The position numbers were made by a program, and so were the translations under genes. From contig NZ_JAAATY010000023.1 in NCBI RefSeq assembly GCF_013280595.1, positions 62,001-126,000 on the forward strand: a stretch of DNA of 64,000 nt, given 5' to 3'. Shown here one piece after another: positions 43,585 to 55,158 of this stretch. The DNA is from Kibdelosporangium persicum. Its GTDB lineage: Bacteria; Actinomycetota; Actinomycetes; Mycobacteriales; Pseudonocardiaceae. The first letter of the stretch is position 1, and each line of letters starts with the position of its first letter. The notes below the pieces were generated by a model, which was not told the DNA's origin, did no database searches, and saw nothing but the letters and a program-made list of their open reading frames with translations.

Positions 43585-44540
43585 GCCTTGTCCACCACGT
43601 TGATCAACCGGTCGCCCGCGGCGAACCGCTTGACGTTCTCCGCCAGCACCGCGAACCTGCGCTCTTCGGCGTGCGGGCCCGCGCCTGCCACGTGCGGGGT
43701 GATCAGCACGTCCGGACGTGTCCAGAGTGGATGATCCGCGGGCAGCGGCTCGGTCTCGAAGACGTCCAGCGCGGCACCGGCCAGTCTGCCCGCCGCCAGC
43801 GCCTCGGTGAGCGCGTCCAGCCGCAGTGTCGGGCCACGGCCGACGTTGACCAGCCGGGCGCCGGTCCGGAACCTCGCCAGGCGCTCGGCGTCGAACATGC
43901 CTTCGGTCTCGGGCGTGTGCGGGACCGTGATGATCACCAGGTCGGCCTTGCCCAGTTCGTCGTCCAGGTTCTCGGCAGGCAGGACTTCGGCGAACCCGTC
44001 CACCGGTCCGGTCCGCCGCGCGTCGACGCCGATGACGCGGGTGCCGAACGCCGCGAGCATCCGGCCGGCCGCCTTGCCGATCGCCCCGACACCGACGATC
44101 AACGCGGTCGACTCGGCCAGGGCGAGCACCGAATCGGGATTCCAGTCCGGCGCCCAGTTCGACCGGGCCTGCTCACGGACGTACCGCGGCAACCCACGGG
44201 CCAAGGCCAGGACAAGCGCCATGGTGTGAGTGGCGACGTGGTCGGTGTACGTGTCGCGCATGTTCGTGACGACAGCGGGGTGTTCGATCAGCTTGGGGTG
44301 GTAGAAGCCGGCGGGCGGCCCGGCCTGGGGTGCCTGCAACCAACGCAGCCGGTCAGCGTGTGCCAGCAGCTCCTCGGGCAGCGCGCCGTACGCCGCGTCG
44401 GCCTCGTGCAACGCCGCGGCCGCTTCCTCCGCGGTGTCCGGCCGCAGCACGCGAAGGCCGGGCACGGCTTCGGCGAGTCGCTGCGGCCAGGTCGCGGTCT
44501 CGTCCTGATGCGGTGGCACGAACACCAAGGTGAAGCTCAT
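43572..44540 (-). CDS. D-2-hydroxyacid dehydrogenase family protein
   Basis: A 322-residue NAD(P)-dependent dehydrogenase. Nucleotide motif IVGVGAIGKAAGRMLAAFG, catalytic Arg in VNVGRGPTLRLDAL, Glu in LDVFETEPLPADHPLW, and His in ITPHVAGAGP. ATG 44540 (MSFTLVFVPP) is used. Substrates may be glyoxylate, hydroxypyruvate or other 2-oxoacids. Confidence 0.92.
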   Translation of the reverse strand: MSFTLVFVPPHQDETATWPQRLAEAVPGLRVLRPDTAEEAAAALHEADAAYGALPEELLAHADRLRWLQAPQAGPPAGFYHPKLIEHPAVVTNMRDTYTDHVATHTMALVLALARGLPRYVREQARSNWAPDWNPDSVLALAESTALIVGVGAIGKAAGRMLAAFGTRVIGVDARRTGPVDGFAEVLPAENLDDELGKADLVIITVPHTPETEGMFDAERLARFRTGARLVNVGRGPTLRLDALTEALAAGRLAGAALDVFETEPLPADHPLWTRPDVLITPHVAGAGPHAEERRFAVLAENVKRFAAGDRLINVVDKAHWH

Positions 44541-44558
44541 GCGCCGCATTATTCCTGC

Positions 44559-45011
44559 TCACATGGCCAGCAACAGCAGGCCCGTGCCCACGCTCATCGC
44601 CGCGTGGCCCACGGCGTCGATCGTCTTCCCAAACAGTGGGATGGTCGCGACGAGGAAATACGCGGCGAGCACGACCATGACCGAATGCCCGCCAGGCACC
44701 GACATCGCGCAGACCATCCAGACCATGCCCGCTCCCATGAAGGCGTGGTGCACCGCCCGTAACCCGTCCGAGCGATGCGGCACGGTGGCCAGCCCGGCGA
44801 ACCACACGGTGATGGCCGTGAAAACCCCGACCTGAAGCCAATCGGGCAACGGCAACCCCCAGACCATGGCGATCATCGCCAGGCTCATCACCGAATGGGT
44901 GCCGCACGTGACGCGGGCGGCACCGGACGCCCGGGCGCAGGCGAGGGTGAACCACACGCCGGTCGCGAGGAACAGACCAGTCAGTGGCCAGGTGAATGAC
45001 AGCACATCCAT
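44559..45011 (-). CDS. DUF5134-type membrane protein
   Basis: A 150-residue protein with five hydrophobic helices. Histidine-containing helices (THSVMSLAMIAMVWG, AVHHAFMGAGMVWMV, GHAAMSVGTGLLLLAM) recall DUF5134/copper-handling-type membrane proteins common in actinomycetes; function unknown. ATG 45011 chosen from hydropathy. It is 18 bp upstream of the dehydrogenase gene, probably one transcript. Confidence 0.72.
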   Translation of the reverse strand: MDVLSFTWPLTGLFLATGVWFTLACARASGAARVTCGTHSVMSLAMIAMVWGLPLPDWLQVGVFTAITVWFAGLATVPHRSDGLRAVHHAFMGAGMVWMVCAMSVPGGHSVMVVLAAYFLVATIPLFGKTIDAVGHAAMSVGTGLLLLAM

Positions 45012-45059
45012 ACAGACCGGACAGGAGGCCAAAACTGAGCGGGCGAGTACCGTGGACGC

Positions 45060-45638
45060 ATGCGGATCCGGTTTCTGGTCATCGCGGCGATGACAGCGGT
45101 GACGTTCGGCGGGGCGGGAAAGGCGGTCGCCGCGCCCGCGATCGCACCAGTGGGCCCGTTCGGCCCGCTCGCGGAACTGGTGGTTCGCCGCGTCCTGCTC
45201 GGTGATTTCGTGGCGGCCGCGAAGTACGGCACTGGTCAGCCGATCGACGACCCGGTCAGAGAGCAGAAGATCCTGGACACCGTGACGGCGGAGTCGGTCC
45301 GGCTGGGCATGCCGCCGGAGCCCAGCGTCCGGTTCTTCCGCGCGCAGATCGAGGCGAGCAAGGTGGTCCAACGTGGACTGTTCAGCCGGTGGGAACGGCA
45401 CCCCGGGCAGCGGCCGGTCCGCAAGCCCGACCTCGCCACCGAAGTCCGGCCACGACTGGACGAACTGACCATGGAGCTGCTCCGGGAGCTGCACGCCACC
45501 CTGCAGTTGCGCCGCCCCAACGTGGTGTGCGGGATCTGGCGCGTCGAAGCCGAGACGTCCGCCGACATCGTTCACCGCCTGGACAAACTGCATCGGCGCG
45601 CGGTCGCCGTGTCCATGCGCCCGATCTGCCAGTCCTGA
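45060..45638 (+). CDS. secreted chorismate mutase (AroQ-gamma type)
   Basis: A 192-residue protein with signal peptide ending near AVAAPA, then an all-helical mutase domain: LAELVVRRVLLGDFVAAAKY (catalytic Arg/Lys), EQKILDTVTAESVRLGM, FFRAQIEASKVVQRGLF. The pattern matches exported AroQ-gamma enzymes such as M. tuberculosis Rv1885c, which turn chorismate into prephenate outside the cytoplasm. Why it is exported is unknown. It stands alone. Confidence 0.9.
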   Translation: MRIRFLVIAAMTAVTFGGAGKAVAAPAIAPVGPFGPLAELVVRRVLLGDFVAAAKYGTGQPIDDPVREQKILDTVTAESVRLGMPPEPSVRFFRAQIEASKVVQRGLFSRWERHPGQRPVRKPDLATEVRPRLDELTMELLRELHATLQLRRPNVVCGIWRVEAETSADIVHRLDKLHRRAVAVSMRPICQS

Positions 45639-45783
45639 AGCCGCACAGGCACGCCGGTGGCCGATCGCGTCTGACAGGAATGTCTGATCAAGAGGGCAGA
45701 CCGCGAAGGGAAAATCGGGCACATTCGGTGTTCTTCCCCCGTTCGCGCCATCGACGCGGCCTGCCCGGGCGTTTACCGGTGGT

Positions 45784-46200
45784 TCACTGGAAATCGCAGC
45801 CGGGGTTCGGCGCGTCGTCCGACAATGGTGCGTCCTTGGGCAGGACGTACAGGACTTCGAGTACCACAGGCGTGGTGCCGAGGTTACGGCCGACGTGCAC
45901 CTGGTTCGGCGGTTCGGTGAAGGCTGCGCCCTTCTGGTAGATCCCGTCGATCGAGCAGTCGGATTCGTTGTGGGTCAGTGTTCCGTTGCGTACGTAGGCG
46001 TAGAGCGTGCCCTGGTGGAAGTGCCATCCGGTGGTCCCGCCGGCCTGCAGGGTGATCTCCCTGAGGATGTAGTCCTTGCCACCGAACGTGGTCTTGCTGA
46101 TGATGGTTCCGGTGACTCCGCTGGACGGGGTGGCCTCGGCTGCCGTGGCGGCCAGGGCGAGTGTGCTGAGGACCACGCCGGCGAATGCGGTCGTACGCAT
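45784..46200 (-). CDS. secreted cupin-domain protein
   Basis: A 138-residue exported cupin: signal peptide (MRTTAFAGVVLSTLALAATA), then TGWHFHQGTLYAYVRNG (metal His pair) and QVHVGRNLG in the second motif. The single-domain beta-barrel suggests a metal-binding sensor, isomerase or dioxygenase. Two Cys (in SDCSID and PGCDF) may form a disulphide. Neighbours do not define a role. 45639-45783 contains no recognised feature. Confidence 0.85.
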   Translation of the reverse strand: MRTTAFAGVVLSTLALAATAAEATPSSGVTGTIISKTTFGGKDYILREITLQAGGTTGWHFHQGTLYAYVRNGTLTHNESDCSIDGIYQKGAAFTEPPNQVHVGRNLGTTPVVLEVLYVLPKDAPLSDDAPNPGCDFQ

Positions 46201-46403
46201 GGGTTGTCTCCTCTCGTCGGGGCCATTCTGCCGGGTGCGTCATCATGGACTGTCCACTGTCGATGGTCGTACTGGCCGAATGCCCGAATGGCCATCACAC
46301 ACTGCGCGAAAACCCCAGGCCGAACGCCTCTCCGGCCGCCTTTTCCGGTGTAGCGTCGTTCTTGTCGCGCTGCGATGGGGTGCGACAGCCTCGAATGCTT
46401 CAC

Positions 46404-46436
46404 GAACGGACATGAGGGCAGGGCTCATGTCCGTTC
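46404..46436. promoter_or_regulatory. 13-bp-arm inverted repeat at the LuxR-type start
   Basis: GAACGGACATGAG (46404-46416) and its exact complement (46424-46436) flank GGCAGGG. It covers the candidate ATG at 46427. As RNA it would form a strong hairpin hiding that start; as DNA it could be an operator of the encoded helix-turn-helix protein. The rest of 46201-46403 shows nothing I can assign. Confidence 0.55.
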
Positions 46437-46816
46437 ATCGCCCGGTGCCGATACCCCCTTCGGCACCGGGCGGCGTTGAGGCAGTGCCTGGTGTGGTGTC
46501 GGCGCTGGCATCACACCGGGCTTTCCTACCGCCGCCGTATCGGGAGCTGTACCGAATGAAGCCCTCTACCAGTCCACGCGTTGTCGTCCTCGACCGGGAG
46601 CAGCGGGAACTGCTGCGACTGCTGGCCACCGGCCTGCCGGACACCGCGATCGCCCGCCGGATGTCGCTGGCGCCACGCACTTTGGCGCGCCGGATCTCCA
46701 GCCTGTACCAGATGCTTCAGGCGGACAACCGCTTCCAGGCCGGTGCCGCGGCCGAGCGGCTGGGCCTGCTCGCCGGCGCACGCGCCGACGAGCATCCGAA
46801 GTCCGTCGCCGTCTGA
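46427..46816 (+). CDS. LuxR-type helix-turn-helix protein
   Basis: A 129-residue protein (86 if started at ATG 46556, MKPSTSP). The C-terminal DNA-binding domain resembles LuxR/GerE or related four-helix folds: DREQRELLRLLATGLPDTAI followed by ARRMSLAPRTLARRI. There is no recognisable sensory domain, only a Pro-rich leader. The ATG at 46427 lies within a 13-bp-arm hairpin, so either translation is controlled or the downstream start is real. The stop codon is inside the first unit of a 14-bp repeat array. Confidence 0.65.
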   Translation: MSVHRPVPIPPSAPGGVEAVPGVVSALASHRAFLPPPYRELYRMKPSTSPRVVVLDREQRELLRLLATGLPDTAIARRMSLAPRTLARRISSLYQMLQADNRFQAGAAAERLGLLAGARADEHPKSVAV

Positions 46817-46878
46817 GAGTCGCCGTCTGAGACTCACTGTCTGAAAGTCGCTGTCAACGAGTCGCTGTCCGAGTCGCC
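46804..46878. repeat. degenerate 14-bp tandem repeats
   Basis: Units of about 14 bp (core AGTCGCYGTCTGAG) at 46804, 46818, 46832, 46846, 46860 and a partial at 46872. The first contains the stop codon of the LuxR-type gene; the last ends 15 bp before an SOS box. Confidence 0.75.
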
Positions 46879-46892
46879 AGCTGATCGTCCGT

Positions 46893-46922
46893 TCGAACAC
46901 GTGTTCGAGTCTGTGGTAGGTT
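46893..46922 (+). promoter_or_regulatory. SOS (LexA) box and promoter of the gene at 46968
   Basis: TCGAACACGTGTTCGA (46893-46908) is a perfect 16-bp palindrome matching TCGAAC-N4-GTTCGA. The left arm serves as -35, an 18-bp spacer follows, then -10 TAGGTT (46917-46922). Layout is identical to 42332-42361. Confidence 0.7.
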
Positions 46923-46967
46923 CTTCGTCGGTGATGGGTGCTCGCGAGCCGACGGGGATGGGCGGAC

Positions 46968-47282
46968 ATGCGCAGTCGAGTGATCAGGATCTACCAGCCG
47001 TGGCCGACGCCCGTCCGGGCCGCGTGCTACACCGATCCGGCTGTGTTGCCGGAGATCGACGCCTGGGTGGACCGGTTGCGGGAGCAGGGTCTTGTCCCTC
47101 CGGACGTCGACTTCGTCATCAGGGACGGCTCGGGTGGCCCGGTGGGCGTGCTGGATGATCACGAAGGCGAGCACGAGCTGCGGCCGGCCGGGTTTCTCGT
47201 CTTCGGTCGCGGGAGGTTGCGGGTACTGGACGAGTCGGCGTTCTTCGGCCAGTACCACGACCCCGCGCGGGACGAGATCTGA
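46968..47282 (+). CDS. uncharacterised small protein with SOS box
   Basis: A 104-residue protein not recognised by fold. It begins MRSRVIRIYQPWPTPVRAAC with a conserved-looking aromatic/Pro segment, then an acidic middle (EIDAWVDRLREQGLVPPDVD, GVLDDHEGEHELRP) and FLVFGRGRLRVLDESAFFGQ near the end. ATG 46968 is the first start after the LexA promoter. Likely produced after DNA damage. It might be a small modulator of replication or a nuclease inhibitor, but nothing in the sequence proves that. Confidence 0.65.
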   Translation: MRSRVIRIYQPWPTPVRAACYTDPAVLPEIDAWVDRLREQGLVPPDVDFVIRDGSGGPVGVLDDHEGEHELRPAGFLVFGRGRLRVLDESAFFGQYHDPARDEI

Positions 47283-47298
47283 CGGATCATTGCAAAAC

Positions 47299-47312
47299 TG
47301 AAACGTGTTCTA
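47299..47312. promoter_or_regulatory. KstR-like operator over the LLM promoter
   Basis: TGAAACGTGTTCTA fits T-N2-AAC-N2-GTT-N2-A, the site known for mycobacterial KstR (steroid/lipid catabolism repressor). It overlaps TTGCAA (47290-47295) to TAATAC (47311-47316); the GTG start at 47326 would then be at or close to the transcript 5' end. Confidence 0.5.
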
Positions 47313-47325
47313 ATACTGTGCTGGT

Positions 47326-48177
47326 GTGCGGTACGGAATAGTCCTGTTCACCAGTGACCGTGGCATCGCGCCCGCGGCGGCGGCGGCTGCCGCCGAGCGG
47401 GCCGGTCTCGACTCCTTCTACGTGCCGGAGCACACGCACATCCCGATCAAACGGGAGTCGCCGCATCCGCACACCGGTGACTCGTCGCTGCCCGACGACC
47501 GGTACATGCGCACCCTCGATCCCTGGGTGGCGCTCGCGACGGCCGCATCGGTCACCACACGCATCAGGCTCGCCACGGCTGTGGCGCTGCCGGTGGAGAG
47601 CGATCCGATCACGCTGGCCAAAACCGTCGCCAGCCTTGATCATCTGTCCGGTGGCCGGGTCACGCTGGGCGCCGGGTTCGGCTGGAACGTGGACGAACTG
47701 TCCGATCACGGTGTCCCCGGCGGGAAACGCCGGACCGTGCTGCGCGAGTACCTCGAAGCGATGCGTGCACTGTGGACGGACGAGGAGGCGAGCTACGCGG
47801 GTGAGTTCGTGTCCTTCGGGCCCAGCTGGGCGTGGCCGAAACCCGTCCAGTCGCGGATTCCGGTGCTGATCGGGGCGGGTGGCACCGAGAAGACCTTCCG
47901 CTGGATCGTGCGCTCGGCCGACGGCTGGATCACCACGCCCTATGAGGTGGACATCACCGACCAGGTCGTCCTGCTGCGCAAGATGTGGCGTGACGCCGGG
48001 CGGCACGGTACTCCGCAGGTCGTCGCGCTGGGCGGGCGGCCGGACCCGGACAGGGTGGCGCACCTGGCTTCCATCGGCGTGACCGAAGTGGTGTTCGGCC
48101 TGCCCGACCGGGACGCGCCCGCCGTGGAGTCGTGGATCGGCCGCCTCGGCGAGCGGCTGGCCCTCCACCCCTCGTGA
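47326..48177 (+). CDS. LLM-class F420-dependent oxidoreductase
   Basis: A 283-residue luciferase-like TIM barrel predicted to use coenzyme F420. Family landmarks: LDSFYVPEHTHIPIKR, TRIRLATAVALPVESDPITL, GGRVTLGAGFGWNVDEL, FGPSWAWPKPVQ and SADGWITTPYE. The stop codon TGA lies in palindrome copy 7. Leaderless GTG start is likely. A KstR-like site suggests a place in lipid or steroid metabolism, as for some mycobacterial homologues; that is inference. Confidence 0.9.
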   Translation: MRYGIVLFTSDRGIAPAAAAAAAERAGLDSFYVPEHTHIPIKRESPHPHTGDSSLPDDRYMRTLDPWVALATAASVTTRIRLATAVALPVESDPITLAKTVASLDHLSGGRVTLGAGFGWNVDELSDHGVPGGKRRTVLREYLEAMRALWTDEEASYAGEFVSFGPSWAWPKPVQSRIPVLIGAGGTEKTFRWIVRSADGWITTPYEVDITDQVVLLRKMWRDAGRHGTPQVVALGGRPDPDRVAHLASIGVTEVVFGLPDRDAPAVESWIGRLGERLALHPS

Positions 48178-48216
48178 GTGTTTGTCCGGGTTCTAACCCC
48201 GATAAACACTCACGAG
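48171..48216. repeat. 46-bp palindrome, copy 7
   Basis: Seventh copy, centre GTTCTAAC, between convergent genes. The stop codon of the LLM gene (48175-48177) and that of the convergent trans-sulfuration gene (48210-48212) both lie inside its arms, each as the TGA in TCGTGAG. Confidence 0.92.
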
Positions 48217-49358
48217 CGGTCAAGTGCCTGGTCGATGTCGTCCCAGAGGTCCTCCGGGTGCTCGACACCCACGGCGATGCGGACCATGTCCTGGCTGACC
48301 CCGGCCTGCTGGAGGGCTTCGGCGTCCAGATGCCGGTGTGACGTGGTCGCCGGATGCATCACGATGGTTTCCGTACCGCCCAGGGAAGGAGCGTTCAGGA
48401 TCAGGGCCAGGTCGCCCATGAACCGCTGTGCGAAGGGGATTTCCATGGCGAAGGTGGCACCGTAACCGCTCAGCAGCTTCGTCGCCCGGTCATGACTCGG
48501 ATGGGACGGCAGGCCAGGGAAGTGCACGGCGGACACCGCCGGGTGCGCGGCCATCCGTTCGGCCAGCAGTCCCGCGGTCGAGCATTGCCTGCTCAGCCTG
48601 AGCGGCAACGTCTTCAGGCCCCGGATGATCAGCCACGCGGCGAACGGATCGGCGATCACCCCGAGCTTGACCGCGTGCTGCCAGGCGCGCAGGTGGAGGT
48701 CGTCGTTCGCGAAAACGGCCACACCACCGACGACGTCGTGGTGCCCGCCCAGGTATTTGGTCGCCGAGTGGACCACGACGTCGGCGCCGTGCTCGATCGG
48801 ACGGCACAACAGGGGTGTGGCGAACGTGTTGTCGACGACCGTGACCACGCCGTGCCGCCTGGCCTCGGCGGCCAGTGCGGGCAGATCAGGCACGTGACCG
48901 ATCGGGTTGGCGATGGTCTCCAGGTACAGCAGCTTGGTCGTGGGCCGGATCGCGGCGGTGACCTCGGCGGAGTCGACCCCCTCGATATAAGTGACCGCTA
49001 CGTTGCATCGTTCGATCAGGTCGTTGAAGACCGCGACGGTACCGCCGTACAGCGCTTTCTGTGCGATTACGTGGTCTCCATGCCGCAGGGTCGCGTGCAG
49101 CACGGCGTTGATCGCACCGGTTCCGGACGCCGTGACCAGCGCGTTCACTCCGCCCTCCAACTCGGCCATGGCTTCTTCGAGCGCGCGGTTGGTCGGGTTG
49201 CTGTACCCGCTGTAGACGAACTGGCCAGGCGTTGTCATCGCCTCCGCGACCTGCTGCGGGCCGTCGAACACGAAGTTGGCCGTCTGGTAGAGCGGTACGG
49301 CCATGGGCTGACCTGGGCTGGGGGCGACGATTCGGGCCGCGCGGGTCTCTCGGTGCAT
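48210..49358 (-). CDS. trans-sulfuration PLP enzyme (cystathionine gamma-synthase/lyase family)
   Basis: A 382-residue fold-type I PLP enzyme of Cys/Met metabolism. VYSGYSNPTNRALEEAMAEL at the N-terminus, GTGAINAVLHATL, TIANPIGHVPDL, VDNTFATPLLCRP and the PLP lysine in HSATKYLGGHHDVVGG. Could act as cystathionine gamma-lyase, gamma-synthase or methionine gamma-lyase; residues do not decide. ATG 49358 is used; the longer open frame is antisense to the MocR gene. Divergent MocR is the probable regulator. Last bases are provided by palindrome copy 7. Confidence 0.93.
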   Translation of the reverse strand: MHRETRAARIVAPSPGQPMAVPLYQTANFVFDGPQQVAEAMTTPGQFVYSGYSNPTNRALEEAMAELEGGVNALVTASGTGAINAVLHATLRHGDHVIAQKALYGGTVAVFNDLIERCNVAVTYIEGVDSAEVTAAIRPTTKLLYLETIANPIGHVPDLPALAAEARRHGVVTVVDNTFATPLLCRPIEHGADVVVHSATKYLGGHHDVVGGVAVFANDDLHLRAWQHAVKLGVIADPFAAWLIIRGLKTLPLRLSRQCSTAGLLAERMAAHPAVSAVHFPGLPSHPSHDRATKLLSGYGATFAMEIPFAQRFMGDLALILNAPSLGGTETIVMHPATTSHRHLDAEALQQAGVSQDMVRIAVGVEHPEDLWDDIDQALDRS

Positions 49359-49379
49359 GATCACGAGTCTGTCCGAGAA

Positions 49380-49415
49380 ATTGGACCTATGGCAGAGCCA
49401 ATCTGGCAGAATTGG
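49380..49415. promoter_or_regulatory. MocR-type operator (ATTGG/CCAAT repeats)
   Basis: ATTGG at 49380, CCAAT at 49398 and ATTGG at 49411 give one direct and one inverted arrangement in the divergent interval. The run GGACC-N-TATGGCAG here is also found, with small changes, before the MocR gene at 32251 (GGACCATTATGGCAG). Confidence 0.45.
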
Positions 49416-49419
49416 TTTG

Positions 49420-53800
<4,381 letters not shown>

Positions 53801-53913
53801 TCACCCCTTCACCGCTCCCGCGGCGACGTTCCGGACGACTTGCCGTGCCCGAACAGGAACACGATCAGCAACGGGATGACCGCCAATCGACCGCCAATCA
53901 CCGTCCCGGTCAT
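53801..53913 (-). pseudogene. relic of a sugar ABC transporter permease (C-terminus)
   Basis: One frame gives TVIGGRLAVIPLLIVFLFGH, the typical end of MalG-type permeases; after a frameshift another frame gives RQVVRNVAAGAVKG and a stop directly before lacZ. Everything upstream of these 35 residues is missing. Normal organisation would be lacI, binding protein, two permeases, lacZ. Confidence 0.7.
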
Positions 53914-54004
53914 CACGGGGCCGCAGCGCCGCCCCTGCTCTGGGCAGGAATCCCCGTCGGTCCACGGCACTCGATCACCTCTGGCCCCTGTTTCCGTCCG
54001 CTCC

Positions 54005-54028
54005 GTGACCGGTCACGTGAACGGTCAC
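54005..54028. promoter_or_regulatory. twin LacI-type operators
   Basis: GTGACCGGTCAC (perfect palindrome, 54005-54016) directly followed by GTGAACGGTCAC (54017-54028, one mismatched pair). CG-centred sites of this type are usual for LacI-family repressors in actinomycetes. They sit between lacI and the permease relic, the former promoter of the sugar operon, 214 bp from lacZ. Confidence 0.6.
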
Positions 54029-54068
54029 ATGCGCGAGTCTGAAACGCGTCGAGCCCTGATGTCAAGGA

Positions 54069-55058
54069 TCAGGCGGATCCGCGCAGCAGGAACGTGGCCC
54101 GGACGGTCGCCACCTCCGGCTTGACGCCGTCGAGCAACTGCCCGACCTGGTCGATGGCGATCGCGCCGACCCGGCGGGTGTCGATCCGGACGCTGGACAG
54201 CGGTGGTTCGACCATGGTGCCGATGGCCAGCCCGTCGAAGCCGATCACCGCGAAGTCGGCGGGCACCCGGCGGCCGAGCAGCCGCGCCTGGAACATCGCG
54301 CCGATCGCGATGACGTCGTTGTACGTGAAGATCGCGTCCAGGTCCGGGTGCTTCTCGAGCATGGCGGCCATGGCCCGCTGCCCGCCCTCGATCGACTGGG
54401 CGGCCGGCGTGACGAACGTCGGCAGGCCGTGCTCCCGCATCGCGTCGGCGTACCACGAGTACCGGACACTGGCCTCGCCGTGGTGATCGTGGTCGAGCAT
54501 GCCGATCCGGCGCCTGCCGGACGCCGCCAGGTGCGCGATCGCGGCGTGCACGCCTTGCTCACCGTCCACCCGGATCTCGCCGAACCGGCCGGCGACGTCC
54601 GTACGTCCGATCTGGACCACCGGCATTCCGCTGGTGTACTGGTCGATCACCGGGCCGGGCTGGCTGAAGTAGCCGACCACGGCGTCCACCTGGGAGCCGA
54701 GCACGGCCAGAGTGGACAGTTCCTGCTCCTCGTCCTCGGCGGTGTCGTAGACGACGACATGCCAGTCCCGGCGCCGCGCGGCGGCCAGCGCACCCGCGGC
54801 GACCTCGGTGAAGTACGGGTTCAGCAGGTTCGGGATGACCAGCCCGACGGAGGTGCTGTCCTGCCGCACCAGACCGCGGGCGAACCGGCTCGGCCGGTAG
54901 CCCAGTCGCCGGGCGGTGTCCAGCACGCGCTGCTTGGTCGACGTGTCGATCTCGCCCTTGTCGTTCAGCGCCCGCGACACCGTCTGATAGGACACTCCGG
55001 CCGATTTGGCGACATCGCGGATCGTGATCCGTTTGCCTGGCTGCGGCCGGTCCGTCAT
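54069..55058 (-). CDS. LacI-family transcriptional regulator
   Basis: A 329-residue repressor. N-terminal HTH ITIRDVAKSAGVSYQTVSRA and hinge helix RLGYRPSRFARGL, then a periplasmic-binding-protein-like sugar domain (GLVIPNLLNPYFTEVAAG, IGFDGLAIGTMVEPPLSSVR). ATG 55058. It is transcribed towards the lost sugar operon and lacZ, which it presumably still controls via the twin operators at 54005. Confidence 0.94.
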   Translation of the reverse strand: MTDRPQPGKRITIRDVAKSAGVSYQTVSRALNDKGEIDTSTKQRVLDTARRLGYRPSRFARGLVRQDSTSVGLVIPNLLNPYFTEVAAGALAAARRRDWHVVVYDTAEDEEQELSTLAVLGSQVDAVVGYFSQPGPVIDQYTSGMPVVQIGRTDVAGRFGEIRVDGEQGVHAAIAHLAASGRRRIGMLDHDHHGEASVRYSWYADAMREHGLPTFVTPAAQSIEGGQRAMAAMLEKHPDLDAIFTYNDVIAIGAMFQARLLGRRVPADFAVIGFDGLAIGTMVEPPLSSVRIDTRRVGAIAIDQVGQLLDGVKPEVATVRATFLLRGSA

Positions 55059-55158
55059 GCGCCGACGTTAGCAGCACTCGCCATGCCGCTCTTGATTCGC
55101 GCGGATCGGTGCCCTTACGCTGTGGTTCCCGCCGCCTCTGGGAACCCTGCACCGGAGG

